A stretch of 64,000 bases of DNA from Pseudomaricurvus hydrocarbonicus (GCF_011602365.1 NZ_JAAONZ010000006.1:186001-250000); one strand, 5' to 3'. Numbered from the stretch's first letter, positions 1-8,809 are shown. The notes: generated by a model from the sequence alone, not told the origin. Numbers and translations: made by a program.

Positions 1-2
1 AC

Positions 3-308
3 TGGGATGAGGCGTTTGCGCTGGAAGTGGGGGCACCGGGTGCCTACGATTACGGCCCCGAGCGCTGCTCCTGGTTGACGCATCATGCCACTAACTGGAT
101 GGGTGATGATGGCTTCCTGCGCAAGAGCAAATGCGAAATCCGTCGCCACAATCCGGACGGTGATGTCATTTTCATTGACGGTACGATTACCCGCAAGTGG
201 GTTGAAGATGGCAAGCACCTGGTGGAAATCAAGCAAGTGGCTAAAACCCATCGTGATGAATTGTCAGCACAAGGTTATTCTGTGGTTGAACTACCGAGCC
301 GCGGTTAA
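3..308 (+). CDS. MaoC-like acyl dehydratase, C-terminal fragment
   Basis: The window opens inside this gene; the frame is open from base 3 and stops at 306-308, leaving about 101 residues. The stretch GAPGAYDYGPERCSWLTHH, followed by alternating hydrophobic strands and a run on charged residues around KWVEDGKHLVEIK, resembles the second hotdog half of MaoC-type (R)-enoyl-CoA hydratases and related acyl dehydratases. Such proteins hydrate enoyl-CoA in the cytoplasm. The catalytic Asp/His motif would lie upstream and cannot be seen, so activity is unproven. The neighbours (CoA-transferase, 3-hydroxyacyl-type SDR, thioesterase) fit acyl-CoA catabolism. A thioesterase or FAS1-type dehydratase hotdog is the main alternative. 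Confidence 0.6.
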   Translation, partial: WDEAFALEVGAPGAYDYGPERCSWLTHHATNWMGDDGFLRKSKCEIRRHNPDGDVIFIDGTITRKWVEDGKHLVEIKQVAKTHRDELSAQGYSVVELPSRG

Positions 309-651
309 TGGTTAACCCTGCTTCATAGCAGGTCATATCAGTCAGAGAAAAAAGGGGGTTCCTGCAATGGGAACCACCGTCTCTGGATCACATGCTTTAA
401 TTTCTTTATATGTTCACGTTGAGAGATTAAGGCGTTAGGATCCAGAGAGCTTTTTACAGCAGATCCAGTTTATTTAAGACGGTTCATTTATGAGCCTTTT
501 TTAATAAAACGGATATGTAAAATAAAAAGACGTTACAAAGAACATTGTATCAATAATAAAAACGATTGCAGCCTGTGTGGTCATGCGATCACCCATTTCC
601 GCAGAAGTGACTGAGACTACAGGTTACGACACTATGCAAAAAAAGAGCTCC
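309..651. other. Intergenic region without a clear gene
   Basis: About 340 bases with no convincing coding frame. A 5-bp hairpin at 317-332 (CCTGC/GCAGG) and a 6-bp one at 357-375 (GGTTCC/GGAACC) follow the MaoC-type stop; neither has a proper T-tract, so termination is possible but weak. The second half is AT-rich and probably holds the promoter of the CoA-transferase gene. Confidence 0.4.
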
Positions 652-1866
652 ATGACAGAGAGAGACGCCCAGGCTTGGGAGGGTCCTTTAACAGGGATTC
701 GAGTACTGGATTTCACCCGGGTGCTGGCCGGGCCATCAGCCTCGCTCGCCCTCGCTGACCTCGGCGCCGAAGTGATTAAAATCGAGCCACCCGGCAACGG
801 GGACGAAACCCGAACCTTTCCACCGTTTCGTGCCGGCGAGAGCCACTATTTCCTCAGTATCAATCGCGGTAAGAAAAGCATCGTGATCGACTTAAAAACT
901 GAGGAAGGTCTGGTGCTGGCCAAAGAGTTGGCCGGCAAATGTGATGTGCTGATTGAAAATTACCGCCCGGGAGTGATGGATCGACTCGGGCTGGGGTATG
1001 AGGTGCTGTCAGAGTTGAATCCGGGGTTGATCTACTGCTCGATATCCGGTTTCGGTATGGATGGCCCGCTGCGCGACAGGCCTTCGTTTGATATTGTTTT
1101 GCAGGCGCTGTCGGGCGCACTGAGTGTCAATGGCGAGCCCGATTCACTGCCCACCAAAATGGGTATACCGCTGGGGGATCTCATCGGCGGGATCAATGGC
1201 CCTATCGGTATTTTGGCCGCCTTGCATGAACGCAATCGGACCGGCAAGGGGCGGATCATTGACGTCAGTTTGCTGGACGGGATGCTGGGTATGTTGGGCT
1301 ATTTGGCCCAAATGGCTTTTTTTACTGGTGAAGACCCCAACCCCCAGGGTTCCCAACATCAAAATTTGGTGCCCTACGGTGCGTTTACCGCCCGCGACGG
1401 TTCTATCATCATAGCGTGTTTAACCAACAGCTTCTGGGGCCGAATTTGTCAGGCGCTGGAGCAGCCTGAATTAAGTCACGACACGCGTTTTGATAGTTTG
1501 GAAAAGCGTCGTGACCGTCGTGATCAGGTCAATGCCATTGTGTCGGCGTTTACCTCACAAAAATCGGTGCAGGAATTGGTGGACATTTTCACCGCTCATC
1601 AAGTGCCTAATGCACCCATTCTGGGAATACAGGAAGCCTTGTCACAGCCGCAGGCGGTGGCCAGAAACATGGTGGTGGAAACAGAGCATCAAACCCTGGG
1701 TAAAATTCCCATTGTGAACCGGCCGATTAAATTCCCGGGCAGCGAGCAACCCGTCCCCTCAGCGCCACCGGTGCTGGGTCAAAATACCGATCAGGTGCTC
1801 CGGGATGTACTGGGTTTGACGCCAGAGCGCATTCAGGCGCTGCGCGCTTCCCGCACGGTAGATTGA
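652..1866 (+). CDS. CaiB/BaiF family (class III) CoA-transferase
   Basis: A 404-residue protein, the usual length for class III CoA-transferases, which move CoA between an acyl-CoA donor and a free acid through an aspartyl anhydride. The start of the family fold is plain (GPLTGIRVLDFTRVLAGPSA, residues 11-30), followed by ADLGAEVIKIEPP, and the expected catalytic Asp is D176 in GIPLGDLIGG. In-frame starts also exist at 577 (GTG), 583 and 634; I prefer 652 because homology begins just after it and AAGAG lies upstream, but this is not certain. Lone gene, 219 bases before an SDR. Substrate unknown; a second, distinct member sits at 54044-55270. Confidence 0.9.
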   Translation: MTERDAQAWEGPLTGIRVLDFTRVLAGPSASLALADLGAEVIKIEPPGNGDETRTFPPFRAGESHYFLSINRGKKSIVIDLKTEEGLVLAKELAGKCDVLIENYRPGVMDRLGLGYEVLSELNPGLIYCSISGFGMDGPLRDRPSFDIVLQALSGALSVNGEPDSLPTKMGIPLGDLIGGINGPIGILAALHERNRTGKGRIIDVSLLDGMLGMLGYLAQMAFFTGEDPNPQGSQHQNLVPYGAFTARDGSIIIACLTNSFWGRICQALEQPELSHDTRFDSLEKRRDRRDQVNAIVSAFTSQKSVQELVDIFTAHQVPNAPILGIQEALSQPQAVARNMVVETEHQTLGKIPIVNRPIKFPGSEQPVPSAPPVLGQNTDQVLRDVLGLTPERIQALRASRTVD

Positions 1867-2085
1867 TGTGAGTAGACACTTGGTTGGAGTCGCTGGTACG
1901 GTCAATTTTTAGTCAGAGTTTACTGGGTTTATCTTTCTATTGATGTTCATGGAGGTGTAGCCTGACGTTCATGACTTCTGTGTGGCCAGCACTTAGAATC
2001 CTGTGCAAACTTCAGGCATTGATGAAAAAACTCACCTGAAGGCGGGATAATAAGCCACCATAATCGAGCAGCAAGGGGAAAGCCG

Positions 2086-2997
2086 ATGTCCGAATTGAGA
2101 TTTGATGAGCGCGTAGCCGTGATCACAGGAGCCGGCCGGGGATTGGGCCGCGCATACGCTTTACTGCTCGCGTCCAAGGGCGCCAAGGTGGTGGTCAATG
2201 ACCCCGGTGTCAGCATGAAAGGCGACGGTACCGATGCCGGGCCCGCCGAAGCGGTGGTGCAGGAAATTAAAGCCGCCGGCGGTGTCGCGGTCGCCAATAC
2301 CGATTCAGTGGCCACACCGGAAGGGGGACAGGCGATGATCAACACCGCCCTGGACAACTTTGGCCGCATCGACATCCTGATACACAACGCCGGAATTGTC
2401 CGCCGCGCCCTGCTGGATGAAATCAGCATTGACGATTTTGAAGATGTGCTGGATGTGCACCTGCGCGGTGGCTTCCATGTCGTGCGGGCGGTTTTTCCGC
2501 ACATGAAAGATGCCGGTTACGGTCGAATCGTGATGACGGGCTCCATTAATGGTCTTTACGGCAATGCCGGTGCCGCCAACTACAGTGTGGCCAAGGCCGG
2601 GTTGATGGGCTTGTCTAACGTTGCGGCGATTGAAGGTGCGGAGTTTGGCATCAAAAGCAATGTGATTTTGCCCGCGGCGGTCACCCGTATGTCCGAAGGC
2701 GTTGATACCAGCGCCTTTCCGCCCATGGACCCGGATCAGGTGGCACCGGCGGTGGGCTGGCTGGCGCATGAATCCTGTTCGGTCACCGGTGAAATGCTGA
2801 TTTCAGCGGCCGGTCGGGTGGCGCGGGCTTTTGCCGCTGAAAGTGCGGGGGTCTATCAGCCGTCCTGGACGATCGAGCAGATTGGTGAGCAGATTGATGT
2901 GATTCGCAACTGCGACCACCCGCAAGTGTTTGCACCGGTTCCGACAGGCCATATTGATCATTTGAAATTCAGCTTTGCCATGGCGAGTCAGAAGTAG
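2086..2997 (+). CDS. SDR oxidoreductase, MFE-2-like 3-hydroxyacyl-CoA dehydrogenase type
   Basis: A classical short-chain dehydrogenase of 303 residues. The nucleotide-binding motif TGAGRGLG is at 14-21, NAG at 101-103, catalytic Ser153 in TGSINGLYG, and YSVAK with Tyr166 and Lys170. The DPGVSMKGDG stretch after the second beta strand and the long C-terminal tail resemble the dehydrogenase domain of peroxisomal multifunctional enzyme type 2 (17beta-HSD4) and bacterial relatives acting on 3-hydroxyacyl-CoA or steroid-type substrates. SD AAGGGGAAA precedes the ATG. With the MaoC fragment and CoA-transferase upstream, a beta-oxidation role is likely; the exact substrate is inference. Confidence 0.87.
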   Translation: MSELRFDERVAVITGAGRGLGRAYALLLASKGAKVVVNDPGVSMKGDGTDAGPAEAVVQEIKAAGGVAVANTDSVATPEGGQAMINTALDNFGRIDILIHNAGIVRRALLDEISIDDFEDVLDVHLRGGFHVVRAVFPHMKDAGYGRIVMTGSINGLYGNAGAANYSVAKAGLMGLSNVAAIEGAEFGIKSNVILPAAVTRMSEGVDTSAFPPMDPDQVAPAVGWLAHESCSVTGEMLISAAGRVARAFAAESAGVYQPSWTIEQIGEQIDVIRNCDHPQVFAPVPTGHIDHLKFSFAMASQK

Positions 2998-3098
2998 GGT
3001 CTGTCAGAATCACGCTTAGCTTAATAGAAACTCGGCATGAGCTTTGTTAATTGTCACAGATAATCGCTGTCGAACATTTATCACCAGATCGGTATTGA

Positions 3099-3509
3099 GT
3101 GACTATGGATAATTGGACCCGACGGGAAATGAAAGGCATTCCGGCATCGCTGGAAGCCCTCTGGACGCAGAAAGGTGATGATGGCTGGCGCTACGCGGTC
3201 AAGCTTGACGAAAGCCATGCCAACGCTCAGGGACTGATCCACGGCGGGGTGCTGATGACGTTTATGGATCACGCCCTGTCGTTGATGGTGTGGGAAAAAT
3301 CCGACCGGGCATTCTGTTCCACGGTGCACCTCGACAGCCATTTTCTCAGTGCTGTGCGCCCGCCGGCGTTTGTAGAGCTGGAAGGTGAAATTCTTAAACA
3401 GGGACGCAATCTGGCGTTTGCCCGCGGGGTGTTGAAAGTCGAGGGCAAGGCCGTCATGGAGGGCAAGGGGGTGTGGAGCATTACCCGGCCCCAGCCGTCT
3501 GATGGTTGA
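3099..3509 (+). CDS. PaaI-family hotdog thioesterase
   Basis: A small hotdog protein of 136 residues (134 if the ATG at 3105 is used rather than the GTG at 3099). The signature AQGLIHGGVLMTFMDHALS (about residues 43-61) is the HGG-containing helix-start motif of the PaaI/YdiI-type thioesterase family; the following strands are STVHLDSHFLSAVRP and FVELEGEILKQGR. Members hydrolyse acyl- or aryl-CoA thioesters in the cytoplasm as tetramers. It closes the acyl-CoA group at the left end of the window and is followed by a hairpin terminator. Substrate cannot be told from sequence. Confidence 0.85.
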   Translation: MTMDNWTRREMKGIPASLEALWTQKGDDGWRYAVKLDESHANAQGLIHGGVLMTFMDHALSLMVWEKSDRAFCSTVHLDSHFLSAVRPPAFVELEGEILKQGRNLAFARGVLKVEGKAVMEGKGVWSITRPQPSDG

Positions 3510-3516
3510 ATTCCGA

Positions 3517-3539
3517 CTGGGAGGGGCTCACCCTCCCAG
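3517..3539 (+). terminator. Hairpin terminator after the thioesterase gene
   Basis: Perfect 9-bp stem CTGGGAGGG/CCCTCCCAG with a 5-base loop, starting 8 bases after the stop codon. The T-rich tail is broken (CCTTTGCTATC), so efficiency may be modest. Confidence 0.6.
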
Positions 3540-3717
3540 CCTTTGCTATCTCCCAATCTTTGCTATCCTTCAGCCTTGCCTATAGAGCGAGTGCGTCTCG
3601 GGCCATGAGTTGCTTCAGGCTATCAGCGATTCTGGCTTTTAGGCGTCAGCCACTCGAAATTCTGTCCATTCCAATACCGATTTAACATGAGCTTGTCTGT
3701 CAATTGTATGTCACAAA

Positions 3718-3732
3718 TGATAATGATTAACA
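3718..3732 (+). promoter_or_regulatory. Fur box of the siderophore receptor gene
   Basis: TGATAATGATTAACA matches the 7-1-7 Fur consensus TGATAATNATTATCA at all informative positions but one. It sits immediately upstream of the predicted -35 element of the TonB receptor promoter, where Fe(II)-Fur would block RNA polymerase under iron-replete conditions. Confidence 0.82.
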
Positions 3733-3738
3733 TTTATG

Positions 3739-3766
3739 TTTACATGATCGTTTAGGTTGCTACAAT
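3739..3766 (+). promoter_or_regulatory. Predicted sigma-70 promoter of the TonB receptor gene
   Basis: TTTACA (3739-3744) and TACAAT (3761-3766) are separated by 16 bases. A transcript from here would begin near 3773, downstream of the in-frame upstream codon at 3757, which supports the ATG at 3805 as the true start. Confidence 0.6.
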
Positions 3767-3804
3767 ACCCCCCAAATTCAACGCACTGTTTCTTGGGGAA
3801 AAAC

Positions 3805-5928
3805 ATGAGAAAGCCATTGTCCGTGGCGGTTTCCAGCGCCATTCTTACTTCAACCATTCTGGTTACACCCATCGCGTTAGCGCAGGGTGCAGCGGCGTCT
3901 GAGATTGAAGAAATGACCATCATCGGCATCCGGGAGGACCGCAAAAGCCGGGGTGCCACGGGGCTCGACTTGAGCGTTTATGAAACCCCGCAGTCGTTGA
4001 CCATTATTGATGCGGCCACCATGGAAGACTTTGGGCTGGCGGACATCAATGCGCTGCTGAAAATGACCACCGGCGTCAATGTGGATTCCCCAGAGACCGA
4101 CCGCACTTACTACAATGCCCGAGGCTTCGACATCACCAGCATGCATGTCGACAGTATCGGTATGCCCTTTGGCTCACTGATTGTGGGCGATGTGGATACC
4201 GCCATTTACGAGAAAGTGGAAGTTATCCGCGGTTCTAACGGCCTGATCACGGGCCTGGGGAATCCGTCCGGTTCCATCAACTATGTGCGCAAACGTCCTA
4301 CTAATGACTTCGAAGGCTCGGTGAAGCTCTCTGGCGGTGAGTGGAACAACCGCCGGGCGGAAGTCGATGTGTCGACTCCGCTGACCGAGTCGGGTACCTG
4401 GGCGGCGCGTGCGGTGGCGGTGTATCAGGACAAGGACAGCTGGCTGGATCATTACAGTAATGATCGCCAGGTGGGGTATGTGGTGGTGGATGGTCAGGTG
4501 ACCGACAGTGTGACCCTGGCCGTCGGTTACAGCCATCAGGACAATAACAGCAATGGCGTACTGTGGGGCGCGGTGCCCGTCATCTACAGCAATGGCGTCC
4601 AGGCCGATTACCGGGTGTCCACCTCCACTGCGATGGACTGGACTTATTGGGATACCCAAACGGATGAAACCTTCGTCGAATTAGGCTGGCAGATCAACGA
4701 CCGCTGGCGTCTGACCGCCACCGCCATGCACACGGATTACGAAGAAAGCTCCGAGGTGTTTTACGTCTTCACCAACACCGGTTTGGATGTCGAAACGGGG
4801 CTGGGAATGGAAAGTTATCCTGGCAAATACGATGTGGAACGAGAGAACCTGATTCTTGATGCCAGCCTGAACGGTAATTTCAGCGCCTGGGGACAAGAGC
4901 ACCAGTTGCAACTGGGGGTGAGTTCGGCGCAGAGCGATTCCGAATCCTTGGCTTATGCGGCCCTGAGCGGATTTGTTTCCATGCCGTCATTTCCCGGTTG
5001 GACCGGCAACGAGGTAGCGCGACCCACCTGGGCGGCGCCTTATGTCTCTGCCCATGAGGACATTGAACTCAATCGCATCTACGGCTCGTTACTGTTGTCT
5101 CTCACGGACAACCTCAACCTGATCCTGGGGCTGAACGCCGTGGATTACACCAACGATGGGGTCAGCTACGGTATCCCCACCGATTCCAGAGAGGATGGCA
5201 GCAGCCCCTACGTGGGCTTTACCTGGGAAATCGTTGATGGCTTGAACGCCTACGCCAGCTACAGCGATATTTATCAGCCGCAGTATGTGCTGGGTGAAGA
5301 CCTGCAGGCTCTGGGCTCGGCGGAGGGCAAAAGCTACGAGCTGGGGGTCAAAAAGGCATTCACCAATAACACGCTGGTAAGCCTGGCGCTGTTCCGCACC
5401 GAGCAGTCAAACTTGCAGGAGTTTAAAGAGTACGGCGACGGCGACGGTGTTGATGACACTGATTACAGTGACGATTTCAACTACTCCATTTACCGTGGCA
5501 TTGACGTTGAGTCCAAAGGCGTAGAGCTGGAAGTCACCGGCGACCTGACCGAGCAGCTTTCTCTGCAAGCGGGATTCACCCACCTCCAGATGGAAGATCC
5601 GAACGGCGACGAAGCGCGCACCTTTATCCCGCGCAACACCGCCAAGATGTTGCTGAACTGGGCTCCGGCCATGTTGCCTGACTTGAAACTGGGGATGTCG
5701 GCCCGTTGGCAGGATGGCATCTACTTCGATTCTGGCTACGGCCGCATTACCCAGGACAGCTATCTGGTGGTTGGCGGTTATGCCCGTTACGCCATTGCTG
5801 ACGATTTCACCCTGAGTTTGAACGTGGATAACCTCACTGACGAGAAATACTTCAGCTCGGTGAAATACGAACAGGCGTATTACGCGGCACCGCGCAGCTA
5901 CAACCTGTCGGCCAGCTGGAGTTTTTAA
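3805..5928 (+). CDS. TonB-dependent siderophore receptor
   Basis: Outer-membrane ferric-siderophore transporter, 707 residues from the ATG at 3805, which has an SD (GGGGA) and begins a signal peptide MRKPLSVAVSSAILTSTILV ending near ALAQG. A plug domain follows (ETPQSLTIID, LLKMTTGVNVD, YYNARGF, VEVIRGSNGLITGLGNPSG), then a 22-strand-type barrel ending in the terminal aromatic residue of SASWSF. The plug resembles the FhuE/FpvA group of hydroxamate or mixed siderophore receptors. A Fur box and promoter lie directly upstream, and a PepSY membrane protein follows, a pairing common in iron uptake loci. No N-terminal signalling domain is present, so cell-surface signalling through an ECF sigma factor is not expected. 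The ligand cannot be named. Confidence 0.93.
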   Translation: MRKPLSVAVSSAILTSTILVTPIALAQGAAASEIEEMTIIGIREDRKSRGATGLDLSVYETPQSLTIIDAATMEDFGLADINALLKMTTGVNVDSPETDRTYYNARGFDITSMHVDSIGMPFGSLIVGDVDTAIYEKVEVIRGSNGLITGLGNPSGSINYVRKRPTNDFEGSVKLSGGEWNNRRAEVDVSTPLTESGTWAARAVAVYQDKDSWLDHYSNDRQVGYVVVDGQVTDSVTLAVGYSHQDNNSNGVLWGAVPVIYSNGVQADYRVSTSTAMDWTYWDTQTDETFVELGWQINDRWRLTATAMHTDYEESSEVFYVFTNTGLDVETGLGMESYPGKYDVERENLILDASLNGNFSAWGQEHQLQLGVSSAQSDSESLAYAALSGFVSMPSFPGWTGNEVARPTWAAPYVSAHEDIELNRIYGSLLLSLTDNLNLILGLNAVDYTNDGVSYGIPTDSREDGSSPYVGFTWEIVDGLNAYASYSDIYQPQYVLGEDLQALGSAEGKSYELGVKKAFTNNTLVSLALFRTEQSNLQEFKEYGDGDGVDDTDYSDDFNYSIYRGIDVESKGVELEVTGDLTEQLSLQAGFTHLQMEDPNGDEARTFIPRNTAKMLLNWAPAMLPDLKLGMSARWQDGIYFDSGYGRITQDSYLVVGGYARYAIADDFTLSLNVDNLTDEKYFSSVKYEQAYYAAPRSYNLSASWSF

Positions 5929-5980
5929 CATCCACTAAGCGTTTTATATCGGAGGGTTACCTTCGAGATCACTGGATAAC

Positions 5981-6001
5981 GGGGGCACTTGTGCCCCCTT
6001 T
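5981..6001 (+). terminator. Hairpin between receptor and PepSY gene
   Basis: GGGGGCAC/GTGCCCCC, an 8-bp perfect stem with a TT loop, followed by TTT. It lies 24 bases before the next start codon, so it may attenuate rather than stop transcription into the PepSY gene. Confidence 0.6.
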
Positions 6002-6024
6002 GTTGATTGTACAACGGGGCATTT

Positions 6025-7146
6025 GTGAATAAATCTCTCTTTAAAATCCACAGCTGGGCAGCACTGTTTGCGTTTATTCCGCTGCTGGTCATTTGCATCA
6101 CCGGCAGTATCCTGGTGTTCAAACACGAAATTGATGCGCTGCTGATGCACGACAAGGTGCGGGTAGAACCCTTGGCTGAGCGTGTGCCTTTGGATAATCT
6201 GTTGGCCAGCGTAAACCAAGAACACCCCGAATATGAAGTGGTCGGTTGGGTTTTGTTCCAGGACATTGCCCGCGCCGATATGGTGTATGTCATGGAGAAG
6301 GGCACCAGTGAGTGGTCCTATCTGCTACTCAATGGTTATACCAATAGCTTGTTGTCCACCCCGGTCCCTCACGATCACTACCTCACCGACTGGCTGCTGG
6401 AACTGCACTACACCTTGCTGTTGCACGACACCGGGCTGCTGGTCACCAGCGTGTTTTCCATTGTGCTGTTGTTGTTGGGCATCACCGGTTTGATCCTGCA
6501 CCGAAAGTTCTGGAAAAACTTTTTTACTCTGCGCTGGAACAGCCGCCTGGTCGTTTATTTTTCCGACCTGCACAAAATGGTGGGGATTATCAGTTCGCCG
6601 GTGCTGATCATTCTGGCGTTTACCGGTGCCTGGTGGAATATTTCAAGCTACCTGCACGAGTTGGAAGAGCATGCCGAGGGCATTGAGCATCACATCATGC
6701 AGGAACGCCTCTACAACGATGCCATATCTCTGGACGCCATCACTGCCGCAGCGCAACGGAGTCTCGAGGGTTTTACCCCAACCTACCTCTCGCTGCCCTG
6801 GGAGCCACAAGCCAACATCACCGTCTGGGGGGATGTGCCCACGGGCAATATTTTGAGCAGTCAATATTCCAGTACCGTGACCTTCGATGCTCAAAGTGGG
6901 GACAAACTCTCCAGTTATGACGTGCGTGAAGCGGGGCTGGGCGCTTTTATTGTGGACACCTACGGTCGCCTTCACTACGGCACCTTCGCCGGGCTTTTCT
7001 CCCGCATTCTGTGGGCGTTACTGGGGGCGTCACCCCTGATCCTGGCGATCACCGGTGTGACGCTTTGGTTCAAGCGCCGCAAGCAGCGGGCGCGGGCCAA
7101 GTTAAAACGTCGACAGCAGCCCAAGCCCGTTTTGCAGGGTAGCTGA
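6025..7146 (+). CDS. PepSY-associated transmembrane protein (siderophore-linked)
   Basis: An inner-membrane protein of 373 residues, taken from GTG 6025, which has ACGGGG just upstream and puts the membrane anchor NKSLFKIHSWAALFAFIPLL at the very N-terminus. Further membrane helices are TSVFSIVLLLLGITGLILH, MVGIISSPVLIILAFTGAWW and a last one near LWALLGASPLILAITGVTLW, followed by a basic tail (KRRKQRARAKLKRR). The helix arrangement with HSW, LHK and PepSY-like loops matches the PF03929/PiuB-type family that accompanies TonB receptors and is thought to reduce or release iron from siderophores at the inner membrane. That role is family inference. Probably co-expressed with the upstream receptor under Fur. 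Confidence 0.85.
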   Translation: MNKSLFKIHSWAALFAFIPLLVICITGSILVFKHEIDALLMHDKVRVEPLAERVPLDNLLASVNQEHPEYEVVGWVLFQDIARADMVYVMEKGTSEWSYLLLNGYTNSLLSTPVPHDHYLTDWLLELHYTLLLHDTGLLVTSVFSIVLLLLGITGLILHRKFWKNFFTLRWNSRLVVYFSDLHKMVGIISSPVLIILAFTGAWWNISSYLHELEEHAEGIEHHIMQERLYNDAISLDAITAAAQRSLEGFTPTYLSLPWEPQANITVWGDVPTGNILSSQYSSTVTFDAQSGDKLSSYDVREAGLGAFIVDTYGRLHYGTFAGLFSRILWALLGASPLILAITGVTLWFKRRKQRARAKLKRRQQPKPVLQGS

Positions 7147-7564
7147 TTGCGCACGCAACAATTTTTCTTTCTTAAGCGGCAGACAGTGTCGGCAATGCGC
7201 GACTCTTTATTTCAAGGCAAATATTGGCTAAAGCTGTTGGCGCATTCACACTTAAAGGCCAGCAACATCTGGTCAAACGTGTTGTTTACAGCAACTGTGC
7301 CATTTGTTGCAGAAAAGTTAACAGCTTTGGCGTTACGCATTGACCCTAACGTTCAAACTGAAGAAATCGCTGGCAGTGTTATGGCCTTGGTACCCTGTCT
7401 GGAGCACCGTTAGAGGCATGGTCAGCTAGAGATATAGTCTGACAGAAATATAGCCAGGTGCCGTCACAGTTGCGGCACACTGATTGATTCGCTGTCACCA
7501 TTAGACTTGCAGAAAAGCGCGTTTTGTTAAATGCTATAGAACACGCCCCAACCAAACACTCAAC
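7147..7564. other. Intergenic region with a doubtful 88-codon frame
   Basis: No recognisable gene. A plus-strand frame opens with TTG immediately after the PepSY stop and runs to 7413 (88 codons, containing KASNIWSNVLFTA), without SD or family resemblance. It could be a decayed remnant. The rest (7414-7564) probably contains the promoter for the CarS-like gene. Confidence 0.3.
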
Positions 7565-8050
7565 ATGTCCAGTTCTGCTGTTGTTCTATTGTTGTTGATT
7601 ATTGCGGCAAACAGCACGCCAGTGTTGCTAACCAGTCTCTTCGGAAGCCGCTTTAACCGTCCCGTGGATGGTAATCGGACGTTTCCTGGGGGCCGACCGG
7701 TGTTCGGCAAGAGCAAAACCTGGCGGGGAGTCATCGGTGCGATTCTGTGCTGTACCTTAGTGGCGCCATTGCTGGGTTACAGTGCGACCCTTGGTGCCAG
7801 CGCCGGTGCTTTAGCCATGCTGGGGGATCTATTTTCCAGTTTTACCAAGCGCCGCCTGGGGTTGGCCTCCAGTGCCCAGGCGCCTTTGCTGGATCAAATA
7901 CCGGAGGCACTGCTGCCAGCCCTGGTGTTAAAAGGCGCTTTAGGGCTGGATGGGTTGGACGTATTAATGGTGCCAGTGTTGTTTTTGGTTTTGGAAGTGA
8001 TTTTTTCCATCATCTTTTACAAACTGGGCATCCGCAAGACCCCTTATTGA
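7565..8050 (+). CDS. CDP-archaeol synthase (CarS)-like CDP-lipid synthase
   Basis: A 161-residue polytopic membrane protein. The cytosolic motif PVDGNRTFPGGRPVFGKSKT (about residues 32-51) with TWRG following, and the later GDLFSSFTKRRLGL (Asp-containing), are the hallmarks of the PF01864 CarS/CdsA-like family that makes CDP-activated lipids from CTP and a phospholipid acid. Archaeal members act on archaetidic precursors; bacterial members like this one have no settled substrate, and the archaeal name should not be taken literally. It is directly followed, 19 bases on, by a CDP-alcohol phosphatidyltransferase, so the pair may make and use one CDP-lipid. Confidence 0.82.
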   Translation: MSSSAVVLLLLIIAANSTPVLLTSLFGSRFNRPVDGNRTFPGGRPVFGKSKTWRGVIGAILCCTLVAPLLGYSATLGASAGALAMLGDLFSSFTKRRLGLASSAQAPLLDQIPEALLPALVLKGALGLDGLDVLMVPVLFLVLEVIFSIIFYKLGIRKTPY

Positions 8051-8069
8051 AACCTAGAGACCAAGTGCC

Positions 8070-8633
8070 ATGGGGTACCGTCAGGATTTATTCAAACCAC
8101 CTAATCTGGTGAGTATGGTGCGGTTGTTCATGGCCCCGGTACTGCTCTATCTAGCGCTTAGACAACAACCTGGCTTGTATCTCGGCGCTGTGTGTTTTAC
8201 CGTTTTTACCGATCTGGCGGACGGTTTTCTGGCACGCACATTACATCAAATTACGCCGCTGGGCTCATTGCTGGACAGCTGGGGAGACTTCACCGTTTAT
8301 TTCACCATGGCTGTCTGCAGCTGGATCCTGTGGCCAGCGACTGTTGTGGAGCATCTGTCCGCATGGGTTGTCATTGTCCTCAGTTTTACGCTGCCGCCGT
8401 TGATTGGCTTGATCAAGTTCGGCAGTGTCACCAGCTATCACACCTGGAGCGTCAAACTGGCTGTGGCGGTTACCCTGATCAGCTATGTGTTGTTATTTGC
8501 CGATGTTCTGCACTGGCCCATTGATGTGGCTGCCTTTTTCTGCACGTTGGCGGCGATCGAAGAAATTACCATTACCCTATTGTTGAAACAGAAACGCAGT
8601 GATGTGCGGGGACTGTGGAAAATTTTCAAATAG
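8070..8633 (+). CDS. CDP-alcohol phosphatidyltransferase family protein
   Basis: A 187-residue integral membrane enzyme. The full family signature D-x2-DG-x2-AR-x8-G-x3-D-x3-D is present, running from DLADGFLAR to GSLLDSWGD (about residues 50-75), so all four metal- and CDP-binding aspartates are intact. These enzymes transfer a phosphoryl-lipid or phosphoalcohol from a CDP donor to an alcohol acceptor. Hydrophobic segments around it give about six membrane helices. It begins 19 bases after the CarS-like gene, suggesting a two-gene transcript. The head group and acceptor are unknown; it is shorter and more divergent than PgsA or PssA. Confidence 0.85.
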   Translation: MGYRQDLFKPPNLVSMVRLFMAPVLLYLALRQQPGLYLGAVCFTVFTDLADGFLARTLHQITPLGSLLDSWGDFTVYFTMAVCSWILWPATVVEHLSAWVVIVLSFTLPPLIGLIKFGSVTSYHTWSVKLAVAVTLISYVLLFADVLHWPIDVAAFFCTLAAIEEITITLLLKQKRSDVRGLWKIFK

Positions 8634-8750
8634 CAGGTTTGTGTAATGGGTGATTTTATTAAGTGAATTTGGTTAAATGGCGACCATTGATGACCGAGGA
8701 CAACGCTTGATTGACGATTGTACGTCTTCAGTCTCGTTAAGCGTTACGAC

Positions 8751-8809
8751 GTGAGGACGACCTCACCTCTTGAAAACTGGCAGGGGACGACCCCGGAACA
8801 CGAGAGGTG
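8751..8809 (+). promoter_or_regulatory. Guanidine-II (mini-ykkC) riboswitch upstream of gdx
   Basis: Two hairpins with identical ACGA loops: GTGAGG-ACGA-CCTCAC (8751-8766) and GGGG-ACGA-CCCC (8783-8794), the twin-ACGR architecture of the guanidine-II class. The segment CACCTCT (8764-8770), part of the first hairpin's 3' arm and the linker, is exactly complementary to AGAGGTG (8803-8809), which contains the Shine-Dalgarno sequence of gdx. Ligand binding would hold the first hairpin, free the ribosome site and turn on the exporter. The hairpins are seen directly; the mechanism is that established for the class. Confidence 0.93.

Noticed and set aside
7147-7413. Plus-strand frame of 88 codons after the PepSY gene
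   Set aside because: TTG start with no SD, no family resemblance and abutting the previous stop; kept only as a possible remnant.
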